A stretch of 45,922 bases of DNA from an uncultured Prevotella sp. (GCA_945830345.1 CALZYS010000006.1:1-45922), one strand, 5' to 3'. Shown: positions 1 through 8,910, counted from the stretch's first letter. The notes: a model not told the origin generated them from the letters alone. Numbers and translations: made by a program.

Positions 1-1850
1 TGACCTACACCAAGGATGCCTCATCGTTCCGACTCAATGCTCCGTCGAAGGCAAAGAGCGTGAAGGTGCATATATATGAAAAAGGTGTGGGCGGCGAGAA
101 AGTGCAGACCGTGAAGATGAAGCGCACAGGCAACGACCTGTGGACTGTAAGTATCAAAGGCGACCTCAAGGGCAAGTTCTACACCTTCCAGGTAGAAACC
201 AAGGGCAAGGTGATGAACGAGACTCCCGGTGTATTCGCCAAGGCAGTGGGAGAAAACGGACGTCGTGCAGCCATCATCGATATGACAGACACCAATCCCG
301 AGGGATGGTGCTGCGACCAGCGTCCGCTGACCAAGCAGCCCACCGACCTTGTCATCTACGAGATGCATCACCGCGACTTCTCAGTTTCTCCAAACTCCGG
401 TTTGGAGCACAAGGGCAAGTTTCTTGCTTTGACTGAGCCAAAGGCAGTGTATCATCTGAAGAATCTCGGTGTTAATGCAATCCATATCCTGCCGTCCTAC
501 GACTACGCCTCCGTGGATGAGTCGAAGCCCGACGTGCCGCAGTATAATTGGGGATATGACCCTCTCAACTATAACGTGCCCGAAGGTTCTTATTCTACCA
601 ATGCCGCTTGCCCCATAGCACGTGTGAAGGAGTTCAAGCAGATGGTGCAGGCACTTCACAAGGCAGGCATACGCGTCATACTCGACGTGGTGTATAACCA
701 CACATTTGATATCGACAACAGCAACTTCAACCTCACCTACCCCGGTTATTACTACCGTATGACCGAAGACGGAAAAATCTCCGACGGTTCTGGTTGTGGC
801 AATGAGACGGCAAGCGAGAAACCTCTTATGCGCCAGTTCATGATTGAGTCGGTGCTATATTGGGCAAAGGAATACCACATCGATGGCTTCCGCTTCGACC
901 TTATGGGTATTCACGACATCGAGACCATGAACCTCATCCGCAAGGCACTCGACGAGATTGACCCCTCAATATATATGTATGGTGAGGGATGGAGTGCAGG
1001 CGCATGTGCCTATCCAACGGAGAAACTCGCCATGAAAGCAAATACTCGTCAACTTGACCGCATCGGTGCTTTCTGCGACGATATGCGCGACGCCATCCGC
1101 GGACCGTTCAGCGACGACCACAAATCGGCTTTCCTCGGTGCCATCCCTGGCAATGAGGAGAGCATCAAGTTTGGTATCACAGGCTGTATCGACCATCCGC
1201 AGATTGACATCACCAAGGTTAACTACAGTAAGGCTCCCTGGACCAACTCACCGGCACAGATGATTAGTTATGTCAGTTGCCACGACGACATGTGCCTCGT
1301 TGACCGTCTCAAGGCGAGCATCCCCGGCATCACCGAGGACGAACTCATACGTCTCGACCTCTTGGCACAGACGGCTGTGTTCACAGCACAGGGTGTTCCA
1401 TTCATCCTTGCCGGAGAAGAGATGCTTCGCGACAAGAAGGGCGTGCACAACAGCTTCAAGTCGCCCGACAGCATCAACCAGTTGCCATGGGAGAATCTTG
1501 AGAAATATCCGCAGGTGTTCGACTACTACCGTGGTCTCACCGAGCTTCGCCGCAATCACCCTGCCTTCCGCATGACCGACGCCGCTATGGTTCGCGAGAG
1601 ATTGGAGTTTATCTCAACTCCAGAAAATGTTATTGCATTTAACCTCAAAGACAACGCCAACGGCGACTCTTGGCGCAACATCGTTGTAATCCTCAACTCC
1701 AACAAGACCGCCCAAACCGTCACTATCCCCGACGGCACATGGACTTCAGTGTGCGAGGGAGGTCAAATCAATCTCTCTGGCATCTCGGAGTATAGAGGCT
1801 CAGAGGTAGAGGTTGCCCCACAGGAAGCTCTGATTATATATACTAAATAA
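1..1850 (+). CDS. pulA: Type I pullulanase (GH13), 5' end outside window
   Basis: Debranching enzyme that hydrolyses alpha-1,6 links in pullulan and branched starch oligosaccharides. The frame is open from base 3, so the gene begins before the window; the GTG at 60 lies inside the N-terminal beta-sandwich (CBM48-like) and is not the start. About 615 residues are visible, against roughly 650-670 for Bacteroidota homologues, so perhaps 30-50 are missing. The type I pullulanase signature YNWGYDP lies at 542-562. GH13 regions follow: DVVYNH at 684-701, GFRFD with the nucleophile Asp codon at 897-899, GEGW with the acid/base Glu codon at 984-986, and the CHDD motif near 1278-1289. A short all-beta C-terminal domain ends at TAA. 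It is followed on the same strand by a second GH13 gene, which suggests a starch operon. Localisation cannot be judged without the N-terminus. Confidence 0.93.
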   Translation, partial: TYTKDASSFRLNAPSKAKSVKVHIYEKGVGGEKVQTVKMKRTGNDLWTVSIKGDLKGKFYTFQVETKGKVMNETPGVFAKAVGENGRRAAIIDMTDTNPEGWCCDQRPLTKQPTDLVIYEMHHRDFSVSPNSGLEHKGKFLALTEPKAVYHLKNLGVNAIHILPSYDYASVDESKPDVPQYNWGYDPLNYNVPEGSYSTNAACPIARVKEFKQMVQALHKAGIRVILDVVYNHTFDIDNSNFNLTYPGYYYRMTEDGKISDGSGCGNETASEKPLMRQFMIESVLYWAKEYHIDGFRFDLMGIHDIETMNLIRKALDEIDPSIYMYGEGWSAGACAYPTEKLAMKANTRQLDRIGAFCDDMRDAIRGPFSDDHKSAFLGAIPGNEESIKFGITGCIDHPQIDITKVNYSKAPWTNSPAQMISYVSCHDDMCLVDRLKASIPGITEDELIRLDLLAQTAVFTAQGVPFILAGEEMLRDKKGVHNSFKSPDSINQLPWENLEKYPQVFDYYRGLTELRRNHPAFRMTDAAMVRERLEFISTPENVIAFNLKDNANGDSWRNIVVILNSNKTAQTVTIPDGTWTSVCEGGQINLSGISEYRGSEVEVAPQEALIIYTK

Positions 1851-2045
1851 TTTTTAAAACCACAGAGATAAAGAGAAAAAGAGATATTAATCTTTCTGAG
1901 AGGATGGGTTGCTTGCGCAACAGAGAACACAGAGGTGCCAATAGAATAAAACTGCACAGCCCTCTTTAAACTCTAAATGCCAAAGGCATAAAGACTCTAA
2001 AGTGAATAAAAAGCTCTAAATCTCTTAATCTCTGTGGTTAAAAAT
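1851..2045. repeat. Intergenic palindromic element, copy 1
   Basis: This roughly 195-nt element starts at the base after the pullulanase stop codon. Its ends are imperfect inverted repeats: AACCACAGAGATAAAGAG on the left (1858-1875) and CTCTTAATCTCTGTGGTT on the right (2022-2039). Inside are a short palindrome around TTGCGCAA (about 1913-1920) and a small hairpin, ATGCCAAAGGCAT (1977-1989). A second copy follows the next gene. No reading frame of note crosses it. A MITE-like or REP-like element, or a transcribed RNA structure, are the possibilities. Confidence 0.8.
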
Positions 2046-2073
2046 AAATCAGTAGTAAAAAATCAACGATAAA

Positions 2074-4002
2074 ATGAAAAAGATATTAACCGCCTTGTTA
2101 TTAGGCACAACATTGACTATGAACGCAGCAGTGAAAATCGACAAGATTGAGCCAACCGACTGGTATGTAGGTATGAAGGACGCAAGCCTCCAGTTGATGG
2201 TATATGGCGAGTGCATAAGGACTGCTGATGTCACCACCGACTATCCAGGAGTGAAGATCGACTCACTCGTGCGTCTCGACTCCCCTAACTATCTCTTGGT
2301 GTATATGAACCTGAAGGACGCACAGCCCGGCACGATGACCCTTCTCTTCCAGCAAGGCAAGCAGAAGAAGAAGGTGAACTACACCCTCAAGGCTCGCGAG
2401 AAGAAAGGATATGAGAGAGAAGGATTCTCAAATGCCGACGTGCTATATATGCTCATGCCCGACCGCTTTGCATCCGGTCGCACCGACAACGACCAGGTGA
2501 AAGGTATGCGCCCATACAAGAACGACCGAACCCAACCCTCATTGCGTCACGGCGGCGACCTCGAAGGCATACGCCAGCACCTCGACTACTTCAAGGAGTT
2601 GGGAGTCACCGCCTTGTGGTTTACCCCTGTACTTGAGAACGACTCGCCCGACCACGGCACTCAGAGCACATACCACGGCTATGCCACCACTAACTACTAT
2701 CGTGTTGACCCGCGCTTCGGCAGCAACGAGGAATATCGCCAACTGTGTGACGAAGCCCACGCCAAGGGACTGAAAATCGTGATGGACATGATATTCAACC
2801 ACAGCGGATATGAACACCCTTGGACTCTCGACATGCCATCAAAGGACTGGCTCAACACTCCCGAATGGCTCCTACCCGAGAATCAGGCAAAAGCAGTGGA
2901 GATGAAGACCATGGACGGAGCTGCCAAGGTGAACGACAAGTATCTTCAGACATCATACAAGCTCACTCCCGTTGTCGATCCCTACGCCAGCAAGATTGAC
3001 TTGCACGAGACCGTTGACGGATGGTTTGTACCCACCATGCCCGACCTCAACCAGCGCAATCCCCACGTCATCAAGTATCTCATCCAGAACAGTATGTGGT
3101 GGATAGAAACCGTTGGTATCGACGGCATCCGCATGGACACCTATCCCTATGCCGATGCCAAGGCTATGGCACATTGGATGAAGGCTATCGGTGAGGAATA
3201 CCCCAACTTCAACACTGTTGGCGAGACATGGGTGACCGAGCCTGCATATACCGCAGCATGGCAGAAGGACTCCAAGATTGCCAAGGAGAACAGCTACCTG
3301 CCCACAGTGATGGACTTCGCCTTCTTCGACCGCATCAACCAGGCAAAGAACGAGGAGACCGACGAGTGGTGGAACGGATTCAATCGCATATACAACAGTT
3401 TTGTGTATGACTATCTCTATCCCAACCCATCCAATGTGATGGCATTCCTCGAGAATCACGACACCGACCGCTTCCTCGGCGAGGGCAAGGACACCGTGGC
3501 TCTCAAGCAAGCACTTGCACTGCTGCTCACCGTCAACCGCACACCACAGCTCTACTATGGCACCGAGGTGTTGATGAACGGCACTAAGCACATCACCGAC
3601 GGCAATGTGCGCAAGGACTTCCCCGGTGGATTCCCCGGCGACACAAAGAACTGCTTTACCCGTGAGGGACGCACCCAGGCAGAAAACGCCATGTTCGACT
3701 GGCTCAGCCGTCTGCTCCACTGGCGTCAGGGCAATGATGTCATCATCAAGGGCAAGCAGACACAGTTCATCCCATTCAAGGGCATCTATGTCATTGCACG
3801 CCAATATCAGGGCAAGACCATCATGACCATCCTCAATGGCAACCGCAAGCAGGCAGACATGCAGCTCGACCGCTATGCCGAGGTGATTGGCAATGCCACC
3901 GCCGCAAGGGATGTCATCACCGGCCGCACCGTGAAGCTCGACAAGAAGCTCAGTCTCAAATCGCGCCAAACTCTGATAATAGAATTCAAAATTACAAAGT
4001 AA
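2074..4002 (+). CDS. SusA-like neopullulanase/alpha-amylase (GH13)
   Basis: Likely periplasmic GH13 enzyme that breaks imported malto-oligosaccharides into glucose and maltose. The 642-residue product starts with a signal peptide (MKKILTALLLGTTLTMNA) with no lipobox cysteine. An N-terminal beta domain (about 20-110) of the cyclomaltodextrinase N type comes next, then the catalytic barrel: DMIFNH at 238-243, GIRMD with nucleophile Asp355, VGETW with acid/base Glu384, and ENHD with Asp463. A C-terminal beta domain runs from about 550 to the end. Length and layout match Bacteroides SusA (about 617 residues). The ATG at 2074 is the only start that gives a clean signal peptide. It follows the pullulanase after a 223-nt gap filled by the palindromic element. 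A cyclomaltodextrinase specificity cannot be excluded from sequence. Confidence 0.9.
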   Translation: MKKILTALLLGTTLTMNAAVKIDKIEPTDWYVGMKDASLQLMVYGECIRTADVTTDYPGVKIDSLVRLDSPNYLLVYMNLKDAQPGTMTLLFQQGKQKKKVNYTLKAREKKGYEREGFSNADVLYMLMPDRFASGRTDNDQVKGMRPYKNDRTQPSLRHGGDLEGIRQHLDYFKELGVTALWFTPVLENDSPDHGTQSTYHGYATTNYYRVDPRFGSNEEYRQLCDEAHAKGLKIVMDMIFNHSGYEHPWTLDMPSKDWLNTPEWLLPENQAKAVEMKTMDGAAKVNDKYLQTSYKLTPVVDPYASKIDLHETVDGWFVPTMPDLNQRNPHVIKYLIQNSMWWIETVGIDGIRMDTYPYADAKAMAHWMKAIGEEYPNFNTVGETWVTEPAYTAAWQKDSKIAKENSYLPTVMDFAFFDRINQAKNEETDEWWNGFNRIYNSFVYDYLYPNPSNVMAFLENHDTDRFLGEGKDTVALKQALALLLTVNRTPQLYYGTEVLMNGTKHITDGNVRKDFPGGFPGDTKNCFTREGRTQAENAMFDWLSRLLHWRQGNDVIIKGKQTQFIPFKGIYVIARQYQGKTIMTILNGNRKQADMQLDRYAEVIGNATAARDVITGRTVKLDKKLSLKSRQTLIIEFKITK

Positions 4003-4010
4003 ATTGATCA

Positions 4011-4198
4011 TTTTTTAAACCACAGAGATTAAGAGTTTAAGAGTTTTATAACTTAATGAGCTGATTGCTTACGCAATAGAGAACACAGAGTTACCGACCG
4101 AAAAACGTCGCGGAATTCTCTTATACTCTTAATGCCAAAGGCATAAACTCAAAATGAATTAAAAGAACTCCAAACCTCTTTATCTCTGTGGTAAAAAA
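4011..4198. repeat. Intergenic palindromic element, copy 2
   Basis: This 188-nt relative of the element at 1851-2045 begins 8 nt after the amylase stop. The ends AACCACAGAGATTAAGAG (4018-4035) and CTCTTTATCTCTGTGGT (4176-4192) form the terminal inverted repeat. The internal blocks GAGAACACAGAG and AATGCCAAAGGCATAAA are kept exactly, while the sequence between them has diverged. The copies lie in the same orientation. Confidence 0.8.
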
Positions 4199-4236
4199 TA
4201 AAAGGAAATTATAAACTCTAACTCTAAAAAACAAAA

Positions 4237-5580
4237 ATGACTACACTTAGTATTATTATCGTAGCGGTCTTCTGTATCGGCTATTTGCTCATAGCCGTAG
4301 AGAGCGTTACAAAGATCAACAAGGCGGCAATAGCCCTGCTGATGTTCGTGTTCTGCTGGACACTGTTTATGATCGACCCTGGACAATACATCTCTGGGGC
4401 AGTAGGTGAAATGAAGGCCTTGGCCGTTAGCGAAGTGATGGAAAAGCACCTTGGAAGTACAGCCACCACACTGTTCTTCCTTATGGGTGCCATGACCATC
4501 GTCGAACTGGTTGACCAGAACGGCGGTTTCAACTTCGTGCGCGACATGCTCAAGACGCGCACCAAGCGCAAGCTCCTCTGGCGCATTGCTTTCATGACAT
4601 TCGTCCTGTCGGCTGTGCTCGACAATCTCACCACCAGTATCGTGATGGTGATGATATTGCGCAAGCTCGTTGAGGACCGCAAGGACCGCCTCATCTATGC
4701 CGGACTCGTGGTGATTGCAGCCAACTCGGGAGGAGCCTTCTCCCCCATCGGCGATGTCACCACCATCATGCTCTGGAACAAGGGACTCGTCACTGCCGCA
4801 GGCGTGATAATGGAGATCTTCATCCCCTCTCTCATTTCTATGCTCGTGCCGGCATGGATTCTCTCAAGTTGTCTCGAGGGCAAACTGGAAGTGAAAGACT
4901 TCAGTCAGAACGAGCGCGTGGATAATCACCTCACCGAGGTGCAGCGCAAGACAGTGTTCTTCCTTGGTGTGGGCGGTTTGGTATTTGTACCTGTCTTCAA
5001 GACCATCACCCATCTGCCTCCGTTTGTAGGCATCCTGCTCGTGCTCGGTCTGTTGTGGACAATCACTGAGATATTCTATGCCAACCTTGCCATGCCTGAG
5101 GAGACTGGCGGTATGCAGAAGCGCGTCACCAACATGCTCTCGCGCATCGACATGGGCACCATACTCTTCTTCCTCGGCATACTCATGGCTGTAGCATGCC
5201 TTGAGACCATCGGTGCACTCGAACTCCTTGGCGAAGGTCTCGACACCACGTTCAATGGCAACCACTACCTTGTCACAGGAATCATCGGTGTATTGTCGAG
5301 TATCGTTGACAACGTTCCCCTCGTGGCTGGATGTATGGGTATGTACCCCGTGGAAGCTACGGGCGACATGGCTGTTGACGGCATCTTCTGGCAGTTGCTC
5401 GCCTACTGTGCCGGTGTCGGCGGTTCGATGCTCATCATCGGCAGTGCCGCAGGAGTAGTTGTTATGGGATTGGAAAAGATTTCCTTCGGCTGGTATATGA
5501 AGAAGATTACGTGGATAGCCTTCGTGGGCTACCTCGCCGGCATCCTCATATACTGGGCTGAAAGAAGCCTCTTCTTTTGA
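4237..5580 (+). CDS. nhaD: NhaD-type Na+/H+ antiporter
   Basis: Inner-membrane transporter exchanging cytoplasmic Na+ (or Li+) for protons. The 447-residue product is almost entirely hydrophobic, with about 11-13 membrane spans. It has typical NhaD stretches: LDNLTTSIVMVMILRKLV near 125-145, GGAFSPIGDVTTIMLW near 165-180, and a second SSIVDNVPLVAG motif near 350, the paired half-helix pattern of the ion transporter superfamily. The start at 4237 gives a normal hydrophobic first helix. The gene follows the GH13 amylase on the same strand after a 234-nt gap largely occupied by the second palindromic element, so co-transcription is possible but unproven. No starch role is implied by its family; sodium export would support Na+-coupled uptake in general. 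Confidence 0.9.
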   Translation: MTTLSIIIVAVFCIGYLLIAVESVTKINKAAIALLMFVFCWTLFMIDPGQYISGAVGEMKALAVSEVMEKHLGSTATTLFFLMGAMTIVELVDQNGGFNFVRDMLKTRTKRKLLWRIAFMTFVLSAVLDNLTTSIVMVMILRKLVEDRKDRLIYAGLVVIAANSGGAFSPIGDVTTIMLWNKGLVTAAGVIMEIFIPSLISMLVPAWILSSCLEGKLEVKDFSQNERVDNHLTEVQRKTVFFLGVGGLVFVPVFKTITHLPPFVGILLVLGLLWTITEIFYANLAMPEETGGMQKRVTNMLSRIDMGTILFFLGILMAVACLETIGALELLGEGLDTTFNGNHYLVTGIIGVLSSIVDNVPLVAGCMGMYPVEATGDMAVDGIFWQLLAYCAGVGGSMLIIGSAAGVVVMGLEKISFGWYMKKITWIAFVGYLAGILIYWAERSLFF

Positions 5581-5627
5581 TTGAATATCGCTATTAGAAG
5601 TTTACTAATAGTCATTGGATAGTTAGT

Positions 5628-5693
5628 AGAAGTTCTTTTGCGAGTAAGCAGAAGAACTTTTGCTAGCTCGCAGAAGATCATTTGCTAACTGGC
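5628..5693. repeat. Degenerate 22-nt tandem repeat, three units
   Basis: Units at 5628-5649, 5650-5671 and 5672-5693 all start AGAAG, carry TTTGC in the middle and end GC; other positions vary. A more degenerate AGAAG-starting unit of 32 nt precedes them at 5596-5627. The units abut without spacers. They lie in the 404-nt gene-free gap between nhaD and the convergent GH43 gene. Confidence 0.7.
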
Positions 5694-5726
5694 AACATAC
5701 CACAAGAGCCCTTATTCAAGCACAAC

Positions 5727-5818
5727 AAGGATGACCATTCACATAACACAAGAACGGTCATCCACTCACCACAAGGACGGTCATCCACTTACTATAAGAA
5801 TGGTCATCCACTCACCTC
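5727..5818. repeat. 23-nt tandem repeat, four units
   Basis: Units at 5727-5749, 5750-5772, 5773-5795 and 5796-5818 follow the pattern AAGRAYGGTCATCCACTYAC plus three bases. The first is the most diverged and a partial fifth lies at 5819-5835. A 23-nt period is not a multiple of three, so this is not a coding repeat. With the 22-nt family just upstream it fills most of the nhaD/GH43 gap; nothing resembling a gene is seen in 5581-5984. Confidence 0.75.
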
Positions 5819-5887
5819 CTCCACTTACTATCATAACAACCCCATGTTAGGTCATCATCGTCCATCATGCATGGGAAGACATAATTA

Positions 5888-5919
5888 GGGGCGGCCTCGC
5901 ATCACTGCGCGACCGCCCC
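5888..5919. terminator. GC-rich hairpin between convergent genes
   Basis: Inverted repeat with arms GGGGCGGCCTCGC and GCGCGACCGCCCC (11 of 13 positions pair) around a 6-nt loop. It lies between nhaD (plus) and GH43 (minus), so it could end transcripts from both sides. The T-tract is weak on either strand, so terminator function is inferred. Confidence 0.6.
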
Positions 5920-5984
5920 TTCGCTGTTTATTGATAGTAATTAGTACGGAAAATATATATTTAAAAATCTTATGACCTTATTAC

Positions 5985-8324
5985 TTATTCTACATAACAT
6001 GACGATGTGTACATCTCATACCATGAACCATCGCATACGAGGAATGCACGCACTGGCTGGGTGCCGTCGCCACAATCCTGAACAGACAAGGTTTCATAGA
6101 AAGTGGAACCTGTTGAAGAAGTGATGTCGGCATCCACATTGATAGTTGAACCCTCACGCGACACAGTCATCACTACAGTAGAACCATCCATATCGTCGGG
6201 GAAGGTGAACCAACTGTAATTACTGTTCAGGGTATATTTCACAGAAGTATTTGTTCCCGTGTTATTGTTGAAATCTCCCTTAAACCATGCGAAGTTATCG
6301 GCACGCAAAACGAAATACTCCTCATAATTGGCTGCACCACGATCTGCATCAGAAGTGAGTACTATCGACCAGTTGTTCCAATTCTCAACTTTCGAAGAGT
6401 GATTTACGAATTTGAGTGACAGGGTCTTATTGGCAGGGATGACATAGTTATCGGAGAATGTAGTCCACCAAGCAGACGAAAAGTCTTGCTCTCCCACAAT
6501 CTGTATATCCGATGAAACCTCTTCCTCATCAAGACCCTTTACCTTCTTTCCCCAATAAGTGGATGAGCTCGTGTTGGCATTGAGTCCTGCATATACAATA
6601 GTTGTCTTGCGAGGTGAAGCCTCCCAATCAGTTTCACGCTGGAGATATAGCTTATATGTACCTATACTTAGCACATTGTTAGATGGATCAAAACTCCAAG
6701 TCTTTCCCTTGCTCCATCCTGATGTGACAGTATGGTCGCGTCCAAGCACCATAGACTCTGACTCCTTCATCTTTCCGTATGAATATGAAAGTGTGATATT
6801 ATCCCATTCGCCATACAGGTCTTCCTCCTCTATCTCTGGTTGGGCAACCCCACTATAACGTTCAGGCATAACAACAGGCCATCCGTCCTCAGTCCAACGT
6901 ATTGAACGCACGCCACCCATCATGATGGCATTACTGGCATTAATACCTGGATAGTCAACTGGATAACGCTGCTGTGATACATAATACCAGTTGTCATTGC
7001 CGTCATCAAATACTGCACAATGACTGATACCCACCCAACCATGGTTTGTACCAAACTTATAAGGATGAGTTACTATTGGATAAGCATCACCGCCATTTGC
7101 TGTTACATTAACTCCTGAACGGGTGTAGTATGGTCCGTCGATATTCTGTGAACGCACAACACGAGTGTTATATGGTACATCAAGAGCATCATATGCCATG
7201 AACAAGTAATAATATCCATTGCGGTAGATGACCTCAGGAGCTTCAGAGCCTTGCCAACGGCTTGACTTAGCACGAGTATAAACACGTTTGCCATAAGCAG
7301 CCTCATTAGCAGTTCCCCAAGGATTTCCTTGAGTTGCAATAGTCTTACCAGTAGCCGGGTCAAGTTGCACGGCAGCAAAACCACTATGCCAAGAACCATA
7401 GATGAGCCAATGCTCACCCTCTGGAGTAATGATATACGAGGGGTCTATAGCGTTATACTTATAATAGCAACTTTCCCATGCAGTAGGTGATACATAAATG
7501 GAAGAAAGTGGCTTGTCGGAATAATTAGTGACTACATAGCCCTTGTCCTCCCATTTCGTGAGGTCTGACGGGTCGGTGGTTTCCATCAATCCAATAAAGG
7601 CACGCTCACCCCAAGATGTCTTGGCTGGATCAAGATAACCAGGACACACAATGCAATAATACATTCTATATAGTCCATCTCGCACCTTGCGTGCGCATGG
7701 TGCCCAATAGCCGAAATTCAAGTCGTTATTGAAGTCAGTTGTCGTTTCCTTTAGACCCATAGCCAATCGAATCTCATTAAGCTTTGGTTTTATCCATGAG
7801 GGTACGCCATACATAGTGCCACCCATATACTCCCAATTGACAAGGTCCTTGGAACGGCGGCACTGGAAATGCCCGTGCTTGCCATTCTTGATGTCAGATT
7901 CATGCGGATTGCCATAACCGGCATCAGTGCAATACATATAGTAATATCCGTCCTCGGCAAGCATTACAGATGGGTCGTGAATATTGGCAAGATTCCATTT
8001 TGAGCGATAAGCCCATGAACCGATGGATGTATAGTTGTCAGCATAAGTAGGCGGAGTGAATGATGCCCACTCATACAGTGCAGAGCCCTTTGGTGCTGCA
8101 TAAAGTCCTTGATAGTTGGATATATCATTAGACGCATTATATGAATTGTTGGCAGAGGAAACCACAGACCATGAGTCATCGCTGCCGTTCTGACTGAAAT
8201 AGACATTACCGGAAAGCACCTTACCCGTAGCGTCGGATTTCTTAGCTACCACTTGGGCATCAGCAGGAACTGTAAGCAATGAAGCTAAAAACAATATAGA
8301 TAAAATACGCTTTGTCATAATCAT
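5985..8324 (-). CDS. Secreted GH43 arabinanase-like hydrolase with extra C-terminal module
   Basis: Predicted hydrolase of arabinan or arabinose-containing side chains. The 779-residue product has an N-terminal signal peptide ending near ADA (residue 23) without a lipobox. The GH43 five-blade propeller spans about 110-480: HDPSV (Asp117, general base), WAPCARKV, IDPSYI (Asp294) and GSEAPEV (Glu361, likely acid), plus GISHCAVF, which is typical of endo-arabinanase-type GH43. A lipocalin-like beta domain (about 500-600), as seen at the C-terminus of endo-arabinanases, follows. The last 170 residues (about 610-779) are a separate module found twice in the lipoprotein encoded at 8933-10690. A second ATG six bases in (8318) is an equally good start. 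Last gene of its operon, 21 nt after the small protein gene. Arabinan versus arabinoxylan specificity is unresolved. Confidence 0.85.
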   Translation of the reverse strand: MIMTKRILSILFLASLLTVPADAQVVAKKSDATGKVLSGNVYFSQNGSDDSWSVVSSANNSYNASNDISNYQGLYAAPKGSALYEWASFTPPTYADNYTSIGSWAYRSKWNLANIHDPSVMLAEDGYYYMYCTDAGYGNPHESDIKNGKHGHFQCRRSKDLVNWEYMGGTMYGVPSWIKPKLNEIRLAMGLKETTTDFNNDLNFGYWAPCARKVRDGLYRMYYCIVCPGYLDPAKTSWGERAFIGLMETTDPSDLTKWEDKGYVVTNYSDKPLSSIYVSPTAWESCYYKYNAIDPSYIITPEGEHWLIYGSWHSGFAAVQLDPATGKTIATQGNPWGTANEAAYGKRVYTRAKSSRWQGSEAPEVIYRNGYYYLFMAYDALDVPYNTRVVRSQNIDGPYYTRSGVNVTANGGDAYPIVTHPYKFGTNHGWVGISHCAVFDDGNDNWYYVSQQRYPVDYPGINASNAIMMGGVRSIRWTEDGWPVVMPERYSGVAQPEIEEEDLYGEWDNITLSYSYGKMKESESMVLGRDHTVTSGWSKGKTWSFDPSNNVLSIGTYKLYLQRETDWEASPRKTTIVYAGLNANTSSSTYWGKKVKGLDEEEVSSDIQIVGEQDFSSAWWTTFSDNYVIPANKTLSLKFVNHSSKVENWNNWSIVLTSDADRGAANYEEYFVLRADNFAWFKGDFNNNTGTNTSVKYTLNSNYSWFTFPDDMDGSTVVMTVSREGSTINVDADITSSTGSTFYETLSVQDCGDGTQPVRAFLVCDGSWYEMYTSSCYVE

Positions 8325-8345
8325 AGTGTTTTAGTACAACAAAAA

Positions 8346-8807
8346 TTATTTCTTTAAGAATTTGACGGCTGTATTGCCTATACGCAACACATAGACTCCC
8401 TTAGCAAGGGTGCTCACATCGATATCACAACTCTCGCCGTCAAAAGACTGGCTTCTCAGCACCTTACCATTAGATGAATACACTTCTGCTTTTTTGCCAG
8501 CTTTGCATCCTGTAATTATCAATGAACCTTCAACCTCCTTGGCATACACACCGTCAGAGTCATATTCTACGGCTTTGACCCCCGAAGGATCCACCTTTGC
8601 GAAAGTCACCTTGGTTACATCATCAATAGTGCTATTGTCATTCATCACGATGGTGAATGAACTGCTTTCATCGCTATTGAGGATATATCCCACATTGTTC
8701 ATAAATAACGTTTGACCTTTTGGGGTAATCATTGCCCACTTGAAATCGGCTGCCTGCAACATTGTTGCGACAAAAGCAAGCCCAAGGAGTAAAAGTCTTT
8801 TTCTCAT
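8346..8807 (-). CDS. Small secreted protein with type IX-like sorting tail
   Basis: A 153-residue protein of unknown function. It has a signal peptide (MRKRLLLLGLAFVATMLQA, cut before ADFKW) and a short middle region with the DDVTKVTF pattern often seen before sorting tails in Prevotella exported proteins. The C-terminal 55 residues resemble a type A sorting domain of the type IX system: a VYSSNGKVLRSQSF strand pair, LAKGVYVLRIG and a basic end (KFLKK). It is therefore nearly all sorting signal. It lies between the surface lipoprotein and GH43 genes of the same locus, so it probably works outside the cell on the same glycan. porU and porV, encoded in this window, would be its export partners. 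The tail assignment is by pattern only. Confidence 0.72.
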   Translation of the reverse strand: MRKRLLLLGLAFVATMLQAADFKWAMITPKGQTLFMNNVGYILNSDESSSFTIVMNDNSTIDDVTKVTFAKVDPSGVKAVEYDSDGVYAKEVEGSLIITGCKAGKKAEVYSSNGKVLRSQSFDGESCDIDVSTLAKGVYVLRIGNTAVKFLKK

Positions 8808-8868
8808 AATTACTATCTATTTAAAAGTTGACAAGTTATGTAATTTTTTTAACGTAAACCTTTTTGTA

Positions 8869-8910
8869 AAGGGTTGCCCTACGGAAATAATCCCGTCAGG
8901 GCAAACCCTT
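8869..8910 (-). terminator. Hairpin after the surface lipoprotein gene
   Basis: Inverted repeat AAGGGTTGCCCT-ACGG / CCGT-CAGGGCAAACCCTT with small bulges, 22 nt past the stop of the lipoprotein gene and before the small secreted-protein gene. No T-run follows, so it may be a partial terminator, an mRNA stabiliser or a processing site that lowers expression of the two last genes. Confidence 0.45.

Noticed and set aside
2953..4011. 352-codon minus-strand open frame opposite the amylase
   Set aside because: It is antisense to a well-supported GH13 gene, has no recognisable domain or signal and reflects the codon bias of the real gene. The same holds for long antisense frames at 17088-17921, 20436-21218 and 36699-37586.
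5628..5818. Possible CRISPR array
   Set aside because: The units abut without spacers, differ from each other at many positions, and no cas gene is in the window.
5682..5888. 68-codon plus-strand frame in the nhaD/GH43 gap
   Set aside because: It runs through the 23-nt repeats in changing frames, is His/Ser/Thr-rich without any fold pattern, and has no ribosome site or promoter.
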